Shown: positions 7,912 to 16,605 of the stretch, one piece after another
How positions within the stretch are numbered: the first letter of the stretch is position 1
Layout: every line of letters starts with the position of its first letter
Source: JBNJFY01 sp051747265
Lineage (GTDB): Bacteria > Bacteroidota > Rhodothermia > Balneolales > Balneolaceae
Assembly: GCA_051747265.1 (NCBI GenBank)
Contig: JBNJFY010000007.1
Coordinates: forward strand, 62,001-126,000
DNA length: 64,000 bases
Direction of reading: 5' to 3'
Notes under the pieces: generated by a model
What the model was told of the DNA's origin: nothing
The model's input: the letters and a program-made list of their open reading frames with translations, nothing else
The model's database searches: none
Translations under genes and position numbers: made by a program

Positions 7912-8595
7912 CTAAAGATTCTCCACTCTAACTTCTTCCAATTGTCCTTCCTTCAATCGCACGGTGCGTCGGGGGAATTGCCGGACTACATCGTAATCGT
8001 GGGTAACCATAAGCAGTGCCATACCCCGGTCGTTGATTTTCTGGAGGAGCTCCATAATGCTGTTGGAGGCTTCTGGATCCAGGTTGCCGGTAGGTTCGTC
8101 GGCAAGCATAATGCGTGGTTCGTTGGCCAGGGCTCGGGCGATAACTACCCGTTGCTGTTCGCCGCCGGATAGATCAGTGGGCATATTTTTTCGTTTGTGG
8201 CTCAAACCCACCAAACCGAGTACTTCCAGCACCCGTTGTTTGATGTATGTTTTCTTGGCACCAGTTACGCGCAGTGAGAAGGCTACGTTTTCGAACACGT
8301 CGCGATCGGGAAGTAGTTGAAAATCCTGAAATACGATGCCCAGTTTACGTCGCAGGAGGGGAACTTTCTTTGGCTTAAGATGATTAACAACATCACCAGC
8401 CACCTTTACAGAACCAGTATCAGGAAGTAAGTCGCGGTAGATGAGACGCAGGAACGAGCTTTTTCCCGCACCAGTCTGACCGATCAGGTAGGTAAACTCC
8501 CCGTTTTCTAAGCTAAAGTTTATGCGATCGAGCACAGTACGATGCTCGTAAGTGACCGAAACATTGTTAAACTCAATTACCGGGTGTTCTGACAT
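7912..8595 (-). CDS. ftsE: FtsE-like ABC ATPase
   Basis: A 227-residue ATPase of the FtsE type, which with the membrane protein FtsX controls cell-wall hydrolases at division. Walker A is GQTGAGKSS (near residue 39), the signature is LSGGEQQR, Walker B is IMLADEPTGNLD and the H-loop is VTHDYD. Length and the QDFQLLPDRDVFENVAF segment fit FtsE. No ftsX is adjacent. It is the last gene of a minus-strand operon and its start lies 19 bases inside the preceding methyltransferase gene. Confidence 0.9.
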   Translation of the reverse strand: MSEHPVIEFNNVSVTYEHRTVLDRINFSLENGEFTYLIGQTGAGKSSFLRLIYRDLLPDTGSVKVAGDVVNHLKPKKVPLLRRKLGIVFQDFQLLPDRDVFENVAFSLRVTGAKKTYIKQRVLEVLGLVGLSHKRKNMPTDLSGGEQQRVVIARALANEPRIMLADEPTGNLDPEASNSIMELLQKINDRGMALLMVTHDYDVVRQFPRRTVRLKEGQLEEVRVENL

Positions 8596-9371
8596 TCCAC
8601 AACCATGGTTATACGCAAGCTTTTGTGATCAGCCTCAACTAAATCAAATTCTGAATATTTTGCTACCAATTTAAGTGGTGATTGCTCTACGGCTTCCAAC
8701 ATCTCTTTTAAGGTGTAAATACGTTGTTTGTGCTTTTCGTGAAATTGCCGGATAACTTTATGGCTTTGTTGATCGCGCACCAGGATGTCAAAGGCGTTAA
8801 CATGGAGCTTCTCCTGGGGGTCGTAGGTACTGGTACGGTGAAAATGAAATGGTCCCTGATGACCTTCCTCGTTATTTAGCATCCGGATAGCCTGACGCGA
8901 GTTGCGGGGCGTGGTAAAATCAAAAATGAAATACCCATCGGGTTTTAACACACTCGCGACACCTTCGAATAGATCTTGCAAGCGCTGGGGATCACGGATA
9001 TAGTTGACACTATCGAACAGGCAGTATACGATATCGAAGGTCTCCTCCAGATCGATGTTCAGAAAATCCAGTTGCTGGAATTGGACGGCCTCGTATAACT
9101 CATCCTTCTTATTGCGGGCCACATCCAGCATGGGTTCCGAGAGGTCAGTGGCTAAAATGTGGTAATTGCCCAGTTCGTGCAGCGATAGGGCTGTACTGCC
9201 CGTCCCACAGGCCAGTTCCAGTAGCTGTTGGGCATGGGGATGGTGCTCATAAATAATTTCGTCAATAAAATCGGCCCAGGCATGATAATCCACATCGTGC
9301 ATTACCGCGTCGTAAAACTGGGCAAGTAGCTCATAAGGAGCCATAGTAGCAATATCAGATGATGGGCTCAT
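8577..9371 (-). CDS. Class I SAM-dependent methyltransferase
   Basis: 264 residues. SAM motif I is LLELACGTGSTALSL (near residue 50), followed by ILATDLSEPML and a C-terminal beta domain (HVNAFDILVRD, YTLKEMLEAVE). It resembles the YjhP/UbiE-like methyltransferases found widely in Firmicutes and FCB bacteria, without a defined substrate. Its start overlaps the pdxA stop by 4 bases and its end overlaps ftsE by 19 bases, so it is tightly embedded in the GWxTD-pdxA-ftsE operon. Confidence 0.88.
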   Translation of the reverse strand: MSPSSDIATMAPYELLAQFYDAVMHDVDYHAWADFIDEIIYEHHPHAQQLLELACGTGSTALSLHELGNYHILATDLSEPMLDVARNKKDELYEAVQFQQLDFLNIDLEETFDIVYCLFDSVNYIRDPQRLQDLFEGVASVLKPDGYFIFDFTTPRNSRQAIRMLNNEEGHQGPFHFHRTSTYDPQEKLHVNAFDILVRDQQSHKVIRQFHEKHKQRIYTLKEMLEAVEQSPLKLVAKYSEFDLVEADHKSLRITMVVECQNTR

Positions 9372-10384
9372 GATTTAGCTGTGGATTTGGCTGTACGGTT
9401 GTAGGCTAGTTCTTCAGCCAAGCGATAGGCGGCCTGCATTGATCCCGGATCGGCTATATTCTTTCCAGCGATGTCAAAGGCCGTGCCGTGATCCGGGGAG
9501 GTGCGGATAATGGGTAAACCGGCGGTGAAATTCACACCTTTACCGAAGGATAACGCTTTAAATGCTACCAACCCTTGATCGTGATACATGGCCAACACCG
9601 CGTCAAACTCTTGATAGCTCTTCTTGCCGAAAAAACCGTCCGCAGGGAAGGGGCCGTGAACGTGAATGTCATTTAATCGTGCTTTCTGCAGCGCTGGTGC
9701 GATAATCTCCAATTCTTCGGTTCCGATGTAGCCTCCGTCACCAGCATGGGGGTTTAGCCCCAATACGGCGATCTCGGGTTGATCAATATTGAAATCCCGT
9801 TGCAATGATTGGTGAAGGATACGGAATTGACGCACCAGGTTTGCTTCGGTAATCAGGCGGGGAACTTCTTTCAACGGAACATGGATGGTCGATAAGGCCA
9901 CTCGGAGTTTACCCTGCACCAGCATCATCATGTATTCCGTGGTGTTGGTCTTCTCCGCTAAAAATTCCGTATGTCCCGGAATGGCATATCCCGCTTTGTT
10001 CACCGCTTCTTTCGAAATGGGGGCCGTGATCATGGCTTGAGCCTTCCCGGATAAGCATAAGTGGATAGCTTTTTCCACAGATCGCATGGCCCATTTGCCG
10101 GCTTGGCGAGTCAAATTCCCAGGTTGCAGCTCAAATTCTGTTCCGGCTGGATCCAGTACATTGAAGGTTCCTGTTTGAATCTCCTTCTCTGAACCGATGG
10201 AGTGTAGCTGTAGGTTTAAGTTGGATCGTTGCAGGTAGTACTGATAAATCGCTGGTGCCCCCAACAAGACAGGAGTAGATCTATTCAGGTCTAATTGAGA
10301 GATTGTTTTGAGCGTAATTTCCGGCCCAATGCCGTTGGGATCACCCAGCGTAACGGCCAGAACCGGTGGAGTGGAATCAGACAT
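9368..10384 (-). CDS. pdxA: 4-hydroxythreonine-4-phosphate dehydrogenase
   Basis: A 338-residue PdxA, the NAD-dependent oxidation step of the deoxyxylulose-5-phosphate dependent vitamin B6 pathway. The N-terminus LAVTLGDPNGIGPEI, the metal-binding motifs PGHTEF, GLNPHAGDGG and MYHDQGL, and the C-terminal FTAGLPIIRTSPDHGTAFD are all intact. The gene begins 6 bases after the GWxTD protein and its last four bases overlap the methyltransferase start (ATGA). PdxJ, which normally shares this pathway, is not in the window. Confidence 0.95.
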   Translation of the reverse strand: MSDSTPPVLAVTLGDPNGIGPEITLKTISQLDLNRSTPVLLGAPAIYQYYLQRSNLNLQLHSIGSEKEIQTGTFNVLDPAGTEFELQPGNLTRQAGKWAMRSVEKAIHLCLSGKAQAMITAPISKEAVNKAGYAIPGHTEFLAEKTNTTEYMMMLVQGKLRVALSTIHVPLKEVPRLITEANLVRQFRILHQSLQRDFNIDQPEIAVLGLNPHAGDGGYIGTEELEIIAPALQKARLNDIHVHGPFPADGFFGKKSYQEFDAVLAMYHDQGLVAFKALSFGKGVNFTAGLPIIRTSPDHGTAFDIAGKNIADPGSMQAAYRLAEELAYNRTAKSTAKS

Positions 10385-10390
10385 TAATGT

Positions 10391-11848
10391 TTACTTGGAG
10401 GTTTGTTCAATCAATTTAAAATCACCGAATCCGCTAGTGGCCTGGAAACGAAAGGTTTTACCCGGATATTCCCAAATTTCAATGGCTCGGGAATCGGTGG
10501 GGAAACGGCGATCGATATTCTGGGGCGGACCGTAACTGATGTACACCTTACCTTGATCAGTATTAAACCCGGGTTTATTGGGTGTACTGTATTCTCGGAA
10601 TGCATAATCAATACGCCGATAGTATTCAGCCATCAATTCGTTATACGGAGTATCCGGTGTGGGATCCCGTTTAGACCAAAAATCATTGAAGTTCTGCTCC
10701 TTCTCACTTTGATTACCTCTGAGCAGATTTTTGACGTTTGAATCTGAGGTTATATACCGTAGCATATTTATGGCTACTTCTACATTTAAAAGACTGACCG
10801 GTATATCCACCCACTTAGATTGGTAAACCATATCGCCAAGTGGTTTTGAAGATCCTTCCTTTTCCAGGATGATCCGGTAATAGGCATTGGGGAACGAAGA
10901 ATTGGGTATGGTGATTTGCGCAAATCGGTATCCTTGATTATTGGTTTGGGTACGCAAAATTAATTCTTGGTTGTCTTTGCGCAGTTCTAGTAATGAAGCG
11001 GGTTTTACTTGTTGGGGATCAATCGTGTATTCGAACTGCGTGCTTTTCGTGGTAGTATCACTGTCTTGCACATCCAGTTGTTTGATGGTCAAGTTGTAGG
11101 TGCCATCTTTTTCATATTGAGGAAGCTGCACTAATAGGTCGAAGTCCTTTCCATAATGCACATTATTGCCCATCAACATGAGAGCCCCACCGCGCTGATC
11201 AGAATTTTGCTGTTTCAGGATATAAAATGATGCCTCTCCGATCTGATTATAGGGTTGCACTCGCAACGGTTTGCGCATCGGGGTCATTGGAGTATTGGAA
11301 TCAGGTCGATTTAATTGAAACAGATAATAATAGAAACCGGCTGGTACGGATGTGGTGGAATATCCGGTTAAATACTTTTCTTTGTATTGGGTCTGCTCAT
11401 AGGTAGCCGCAAAGGCGGTGTCTTTCCAGGCCGATCGTTCTACAGACTCAAACTGGGAAATATTCAATTCCATCAGATCTTTGCGTTTTTTAGGCGGCTT
11501 GTGCCCCTCGGGAATATTGTAAAGCTCCACGTTAAAACCGGATGGGGCATAAAACGCTTTTCCGGAGTTCCCGCTGTAGGTTTGATCCGATTTCTTAAAA
11601 GAAAGAAAGGGATATTGAATCTTGATTAAGGAGGCTATCTCAACTTTGTCCGGATCCGGAGTAGGCAATGCGATCTGATCGATATAGACCTGCTGTTGTT
11701 GTTGGCGACGGAGCAGGTCCATATACTGAATTCCACCTTGTGCCACTAACGAGGAAGGTATACTGACTACTCCAATCAAGAGTAATAAAATTAGACTAAA
11801 TAGCTTTGAATGGATCGTCCTTAAGGTTGAATTCGCAGATAATTTCAT
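10391..11848 (-). CDS. GWxTD-domain exported protein
   Basis: 485 residues from the ATG at 11848 (MKLSANSTLRTIH). The longer frame to 11959 would place 37 extra residues before the signal peptide. A signal sequence (LILLLLIGVVSIPSSLVAQ) is followed by a Q-rich stretch (RRQQQQQ). The C-terminal 100 residues match the GWxTD domain (FWSKRDPTP, MAEYYRRIDYAF, GKVYISYGPPQNI, IEIWEYP), found in FCB bacteria and of unknown biochemical role. Probably periplasmic. It is the first gene of the operon leading to pdxA, a methyltransferase and ftsE, so it may be a cell-envelope protein. A 164-base divergent region separates it from the carboxylase gene. Confidence 0.85.
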   Translation of the reverse strand: MKLSANSTLRTIHSKLFSLILLLLIGVVSIPSSLVAQGGIQYMDLLRRQQQQQVYIDQIALPTPDPDKVEIASLIKIQYPFLSFKKSDQTYSGNSGKAFYAPSGFNVELYNIPEGHKPPKKRKDLMELNISQFESVERSAWKDTAFAATYEQTQYKEKYLTGYSTTSVPAGFYYYLFQLNRPDSNTPMTPMRKPLRVQPYNQIGEASFYILKQQNSDQRGGALMLMGNNVHYGKDFDLLVQLPQYEKDGTYNLTIKQLDVQDSDTTTKSTQFEYTIDPQQVKPASLLELRKDNQELILRTQTNNQGYRFAQITIPNSSFPNAYYRIILEKEGSSKPLGDMVYQSKWVDIPVSLLNVEVAINMLRYITSDSNVKNLLRGNQSEKEQNFNDFWSKRDPTPDTPYNELMAEYYRRIDYAFREYSTPNKPGFNTDQGKVYISYGPPQNIDRRFPTDSRAIEIWEYPGKTFRFQATSGFGDFKLIEQTSK

Positions 11849-12012
11849 AATGGTTGAGTTCGTGGGATCCGTAAAATCGCTTTGGATAGATTTTATTTTC
11901 ACTATTTTGAACGCCTGATCGACCAGATGTAGTTCATTTACCAATAAAGTATCGATCAAACCTAAGAAATATTACCGTCAAATAGCTATTGGATACAGCA
12001 TAAGCGAGTATT

Positions 12013-13608
12013 ATGAAAGAACTGATTGAAGAATTAGCCCAGACCGAAGCCCAAATTAAACAGGGTGGCGGAGAAAAAAGAATCAAGAAGCAGCACAAAA
12101 AAGGTAAACTCACCGCGCGTGAGCGCATCGATAAATTGATTGATGAGGATAGTGAATTTGACGAGATTGGTCTTTGGGCGGGCCATGATATGTATGAAGA
12201 TGCCGGGGGATGTCCCTCAGGTGGAGTGGTAGCGGGTATTGCAGAAGTTTCGGGTCGCACCTGTATGGTAGTTGCCAACGATGCCACCGTAAAAGCCGGC
12301 GCCTGGTTTCCAATTACTGCCAAGAAAAACCTGCGTGCCCAGGAAATCGCCATGGAAAACCATTTACCCATCATCTATTTGGTGGATTCCGCGGGTGTTT
12401 ACCTGCCCATGCAGGATGAGATCTTCCCCGACAAGGAACATTTCGGTCGGATTTTTCGCAACAATGCCCGGATGAGTGCCATGGGCATTCCCCAAATTGC
12501 GGCCATTATGGGTAGCTGTGTGGCTGGAGGCGCCTATCTGCCCATCATGAGTGATGAGGCATTGATTGTTGATGGTACCGGTTCGGTATTTCTGGCCGGA
12601 AGCTATCTGGTAAAAGCGGCTATTGGAGAAAAGGTAGATAACGAAACACTGGGCGGTGCCACCACGCACACTGAAATCAGTGGGGTAACCGATTATAAAA
12701 TGGAAGACGATGATGAGTGCCTGACTACCGTACGAGATCTGGTAGATAAACTCGGACCCTTTGATACCGCCGGATTTAATCGTTCGGAACCCAAAGCACC
12801 CAGCCGGGATCCGGAAGAGATATTTGAGATCTTCCCCGATGACCGCCAAAAGCCTTACGATGTAAACGAGCTACTGGAGTGTATCATCGATGAGGACAGC
12901 TTTACAGAATACAAAAAAGGCTATGGCCAGACATTGACCACGGCTTATGCCCGCATTGATGGTTGGAGCGTGGGAATCGTAGCCAATCAGCGGAAAGTGG
13001 TTCGATCCAAGCAAGGGGAGATGCAGATTGGTGGCGTGATCTATTCGGATAGTGCCGACAAAGCCGCCCGATTTATTATGAACTGCAACCAGAAAAAAAT
13101 CCCCATCATTTTCTTCCAGGATGTAACCGGATTTATGATCGGTAAGCGTAGTGAACACGGAGGGATTATTAAAGATGGGGCCAAAATGGTGAACGCCGTA
13201 GCTAATAGCACGGTACCCAAAATAACCATCGTCACCGGTAACAGTTATGGGGCCGGTAATTACGCTATGTGCGGACGCGCTTATGACCCACGTTTTATGT
13301 ACGCTTGGCCTACGGCTCAAATCGCGGTAATGGGGGGGCAATCTGCGTCCAAGACCTTATTACAGATTAAAGTGAAATCTATGGAGCGCAAAGGCAAGGA
13401 GATCTCCGAGGAAGATAAAGAAGCCTTCTTAAAAGAGATCAGCGATCGCTACGATTCCCAGACCGATGCGCGCTACGCCGCGGCACGCCTGTGGGTGGAT
13501 GAGATTATCAATCCCGTGGAAACCCGTCGTCGCATCTCCAACGCCATCCATGCGGCCAACCACAACCCCGAAATCCCCGAATTCAAAACCGGCGTCCTAC
13601 AAGTTTAG
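12013..13608 (+). CDS. Acyl-CoA carboxylase beta subunit (methylcrotonyl/geranyl-CoA type)
   Basis: A 531-residue carboxyltransferase subunit that moves CO2 from biotin to an acyl-CoA. The DSAGVYLPMQDEIFPDKEHF segment, the oxyanion glycines GSCVAGGAYLPIMSDEA and the C-terminal GNSYGAGNYAMCGRAYDPRF are close to methylcrotonyl-CoA carboxylase beta (leucine degradation) and geranyl-CoA carboxylase beta (AtuC). No biotin carboxylase/BCCP alpha subunit is in the window, so it must pair with one encoded elsewhere. A biosynthetic AccD role is unlikely because there is no zinc finger. A long heptamer-repeat hairpin follows the stop. The AtuA-like gene at 20.6 kb hints at a shared isoprenoid or leucine catabolic context (inference). 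Confidence 0.92.
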   Translation: MKELIEELAQTEAQIKQGGGEKRIKKQHKKGKLTARERIDKLIDEDSEFDEIGLWAGHDMYEDAGGCPSGGVVAGIAEVSGRTCMVVANDATVKAGAWFPITAKKNLRAQEIAMENHLPIIYLVDSAGVYLPMQDEIFPDKEHFGRIFRNNARMSAMGIPQIAAIMGSCVAGGAYLPIMSDEALIVDGTGSVFLAGSYLVKAAIGEKVDNETLGGATTHTEISGVTDYKMEDDDECLTTVRDLVDKLGPFDTAGFNRSEPKAPSRDPEEIFEIFPDDRQKPYDVNELLECIIDEDSFTEYKKGYGQTLTTAYARIDGWSVGIVANQRKVVRSKQGEMQIGGVIYSDSADKAARFIMNCNQKKIPIIFFQDVTGFMIGKRSEHGGIIKDGAKMVNAVANSTVPKITIVTGNSYGAGNYAMCGRAYDPRFMYAWPTAQIAVMGGQSASKTLLQIKVKSMERKGKEISEEDKEAFLKEISDRYDSQTDARYAAARLWVDEIINPVETRRRISNAIHAANHNPEIPEFKTGVLQV

Positions 13609-13614
13609 GCAAAG

Positions 13615-13698
13615 GGCAGACGTAAGACGGCAGAAGGCAGAAGGCAGATATGAACATGTGTCCGTCTGCCGTTTGCCGTTTGCCGTTTACCGTCTGCC
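13615..13698. repeat. Inverted pair of five-unit heptamer repeats
   Basis: Left arm: GGCAGAC, GTAAGAC, GGCAGAA, GGCAGAA, GGCAGAT (13615-13649). Right arm: GTCTGCC, GTTTGCC, GTTTGCC, GTTTACC, GTCTGCC (13664-13698). The arms are imperfect reverse complements and can fold into a stem of about 35 bp with a 14-base loop, followed by CCCTCTTTT. It lies 7 bases after the carboxylase stop and could act as its transcription terminator. The rest of the gap (to 13808) shows no gene. Confidence 0.75.
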
Positions 13699-13808
13699 CC
13701 TCTTTTACATCTTTTTGCCCGTTGGGTCTGTTATTCGTGGATTGGCTTTATTTTTTTAGGTTAGTAGCAATTCAGGGTTTAACCTTTTAAATAAATCACT
13801 CCATTCAC

Positions 13809-15203
13809 ATGAAAGATCGTCCAATGAGGCTCTGGTTTAGTCTGTGGGTCTTGCTGTGCTGTGTGGGTGTGTGGACGGCGCGTCCCGCACTGGCTCAGGA
13901 TAGTGAACTACCCGCCTATGCCTTCAAAAATGTCACTCTCCATCATGCCGATGGAAACATAACTGAAAACGCAACCATCGTTTGGCGCGATGGGGTAATC
14001 GAGGCAGCCGGTAAGGGCGTTCGTATTCCCTTTGATGCTTATGTGCGCGACGGGGGCGACTCCTTGCATGTCTATCCCGGATTTATCGACGGCTTGGCCT
14101 ACTGGGGCACGCCCGATGATAAGAAAGACTACGATTCGCCCGAACGCCCCGGCGACCCACCGTATGTTCGAGCGGGGATCCAGCCACAGCGTTTACCCAA
14201 TGAGATAAGCAACCTTTCCGACAAGCAGTTTGCCAAGGCGCAAGAACATGGGTTTACCGCAGCTGCTTTGGGTTTAGACGGACGAATGTTACCCGGACAG
14301 ATGGATTTCTATTTCATTAATGGCAAAGCAACTGCCGACTATCTATACCAAAAAGGACTGGGGCTGCAGATGCAGTTGGTTTCGGCGCCGGGCGGATGGA
14401 ACAGTAGCGCGTATCCGATGACTACCATGGGGGTGATGGCCAATTTGCGTCAGCTCTATTACGATGCCACGGCGTTGCATGATCATATGACCTACTACGC
14501 ATCCAATAAAAATGAGATGCCGCCTTACCAGCACAATGATGTGCTAGAAGCGCTAATCCCGTCTATTCAAAAAGAACAGACCGTCTATTTCAAAGCAGAC
14601 GATGCCGATGATATCCAGCGTGCCTTTTGGTTGCAGGATGACTTGGGTTTTGAAATGGTCTTGGTATCCGGAAAAGAAGCCTACAAAAAAGCTGATGAGT
14701 TGAAAGCCCGATCCATTCCGGTATTGGCCAGCTTCGATCTGCCTAAGAAACCAGATTGGAAAAAAGACGAATCCAGTGATGAAGAGAACGATAACCAGGA
14801 TGATTCCGACCAGGAGATGGAAGAACAAGTCTCTGAAGAAGAACAAGCTTTCCGAGAAAAACAGTGGCAGGCCTGGGAAGAGGAAGTCCAAAACATCAAG
14901 AAGCTGATGGATGCCGGTGTGACGGTCGGGTTCGCTTCCACCGGATTGGAATTGAAGGATTGGAAGAAAAATCTGGAAACCTTGATGGAGTATGGGCTGA
15001 CCGAGGCTGATTTGCTCAACATAATGAGTGAAAATACGGCCCAGATACTCGGTGTGAACCAGACCGTGGGAAAGCTGAAAGGCGGTCATATTGCCAGTTT
15101 CTCGGTTTACACGAATTCCTTTAGCAATGAGAAGGCAAAGGTCGCTTACTCAATTGCTCAAGGTAATCTCACTGAATTTGACGCTGCAACCAATAGCAAG
15201 TAA
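13809..15203 (+). CDS. Amidohydrolase-fold protein lacking the metal site
   Basis: 464 residues with an N-terminal signal peptide ending near PALAQD. The beta-sandwich start (AYAFKNVTLHHADGNITENA) and the VYPGFIDG turn align with amidohydrolases, but the HxH of the metal site is replaced (GFIDGLAYWG), and the late catalytic Asp is missing in VTVGFASTGLELKDW. A charged insertion (about 320-355, DESSDEENDNQDDSDQE) follows. It matches, from memory, the N-terminal metal-free half of the roughly 1000-residue exported amidohydrolases of Bacteroidota. Five bases separate it from the next gene, which matches the C-terminal half. Likely a non-catalytic partner in a complex. Confidence 0.8.
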   Translation: MKDRPMRLWFSLWVLLCCVGVWTARPALAQDSELPAYAFKNVTLHHADGNITENATIVWRDGVIEAAGKGVRIPFDAYVRDGGDSLHVYPGFIDGLAYWGTPDDKKDYDSPERPGDPPYVRAGIQPQRLPNEISNLSDKQFAKAQEHGFTAAALGLDGRMLPGQMDFYFINGKATADYLYQKGLGLQMQLVSAPGGWNSSAYPMTTMGVMANLRQLYYDATALHDHMTYYASNKNEMPPYQHNDVLEALIPSIQKEQTVYFKADDADDIQRAFWLQDDLGFEMVLVSGKEAYKKADELKARSIPVLASFDLPKKPDWKKDESSDEENDNQDDSDQEMEEQVSEEEQAFREKQWQAWEEEVQNIKKLMDAGVTVGFASTGLELKDWKKNLETLMEYGLTEADLLNIMSENTAQILGVNQTVGKLKGGHIASFSVYTNSFSNEKAKVAYSIAQGNLTEFDAATNSK

Positions 15204-15208
15204 CTCTT

Positions 15209-16588
15209 ATGAAACGATTATTATCACTATTGATCTTTCTGGGTTGGGCGCTGACCAGTGTGGCCCAATCGGGAGGATCCGTACTTATTCAAAACGGTAC
15301 CGTACTCACTATCACCAACGGAGTGATGGAGAACACGGATGTGCTCATTGAGAACGGGAAGATCACAGAAATTGGAACCGATTTATCGGCACCACGAAAT
15401 GCGAAGACTGTGGATGCAACCGGCAAATACGTGATGCCGGGGATCATAGACGCGCACTCGCACTTGGCGGCGGTGGATGTGAACGAGTGGACTAATCCGG
15501 TCACCGCTGAGGTGTCTATGGAGGAATCGATCAACCCTGATGATGTGGGCATCTATCGTGCGCTGGCTGGAGGTGTAACCTCCATTCATCTGATGCACGG
15601 ATCCGCCAATGTGATTGGTGGTCAGGGCGAAACCATGAAATTGCGTTACGGCGCGGGAATGGATGGCATGCGTTTTGAGGGCGCAGCCCGAACCATCAAG
15701 TTTGCGTTGGGAGAAAATCCGACGCGGGTCCATGGGCAAGGGTTCGGCGTAAAGCCTCGCACTCGTATGGGCGTAGAGCAAGTGGTCCGCGAGACCTTCG
15801 ATGCCGCATTAGACTACAAACGTGAGCGCGAAGCCTATCTGCAAGCCAAAGAATCGTATGATCGATCGCGCCGTAAACGTGGTGCTCCCCCGGTTCCCGT
15901 AGCCAAGAATCTTCGCTACGAAGTGATCAATGATATCTTGGAGGGAGAAGTGCTGGTGCACTGCCACTCGTATCGGGCTGATGAGCTTCTTATGCTGATG
16001 CGTGTTTTCGAGGATTATGGCGTAGAAAACTACACCTTCCAGCATGCTAACGAAGCCTTTAAAGTGGCACCAGAACTGGCTAAGCATGGCGCTAATGCCT
16101 CGGTGTTTTCCGATTGGTGGGCCTACAAGTTTGAGGTGTATTACTCCACGGCTTTCAATGCGTCTATTCTAAACGCCAACGGCGTAACCACGAGCATCAA
16201 CTCAGATAGTGATGAGCTAATACGCCATTTGAATCACGAAGCGGCCAAAACGGTCCATTACGGCCAGACCTCTAAGAACGATGCTTTGCGCATGATCACC
16301 ATCAATCCCGCCAAACAGCTGGGCATTGACAGTAGTGTGGGCAGTATCGAAGAGGGCAAAGATGGCGATGTGGCTATTTGGAGTGGTCATCCGTTGAGTA
16401 TCGAAAGCATCTGCGAGATGACTTTTATCGATGGGAAACCCTATTTCGACCGTGAGAACGATCCCGATGATATGCGGATCAACATCCAGCCTGAAGCCGA
16501 TTACGAGACTAGCCGTTCAAGAGTGAAGGCTGGGCGGAAACACGATGCCTGCATGCAGGATGTGTTCTACTTATTCGGTAATGAGTAA
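15209..16588 (+). CDS. Exported amidohydrolase with intact metal site
   Basis: 459 residues with a signal peptide (LLSLLIFLGWALTSVAQ). It is the only one of the three adjacent paralogues with a full catalytic set: GIIDAHSHL (HxH, near residues 88-90), LVHCHSYRADE and YTFQHANEA (histidines on strands 5 and 6) and INSDSDE (late Asp). It also carries GGVTSIHLMHGSANVIGGQG, typical of the imidazolonepropionase-like group. An expected role is hydrolysis of a cyclic amide or peptide-like substrate in the periplasm; the substrate is unknown. Gaps of 5 and 17 bases to the flanking paralogues indicate one operon. Confidence 0.88.
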   Translation: MKRLLSLLIFLGWALTSVAQSGGSVLIQNGTVLTITNGVMENTDVLIENGKITEIGTDLSAPRNAKTVDATGKYVMPGIIDAHSHLAAVDVNEWTNPVTAEVSMEESINPDDVGIYRALAGGVTSIHLMHGSANVIGGQGETMKLRYGAGMDGMRFEGAARTIKFALGENPTRVHGQGFGVKPRTRMGVEQVVRETFDAALDYKREREAYLQAKESYDRSRRKRGAPPVPVAKNLRYEVINDILEGEVLVHCHSYRADELLMLMRVFEDYGVENYTFQHANEAFKVAPELAKHGANASVFSDWWAYKFEVYYSTAFNASILNANGVTTSINSDSDELIRHLNHEAAKTVHYGQTSKNDALRMITINPAKQLGIDSSVGSIEEGKDGDVAIWSGHPLSIESICEMTFIDGKPYFDRENDPDDMRINIQPEADYETSRSRVKAGRKHDACMQDVFYLFGNE

Positions 16589-16605
16589 GGGAAGCGAAGA
16601 ATATT

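Noticed and set aside
14553..15089. 178-codon minus-strand frame opposite the first metal-free amidohydrolase
   Set aside because: Composition reflects the complement of an acidic coiled region; no signal, family or start context.
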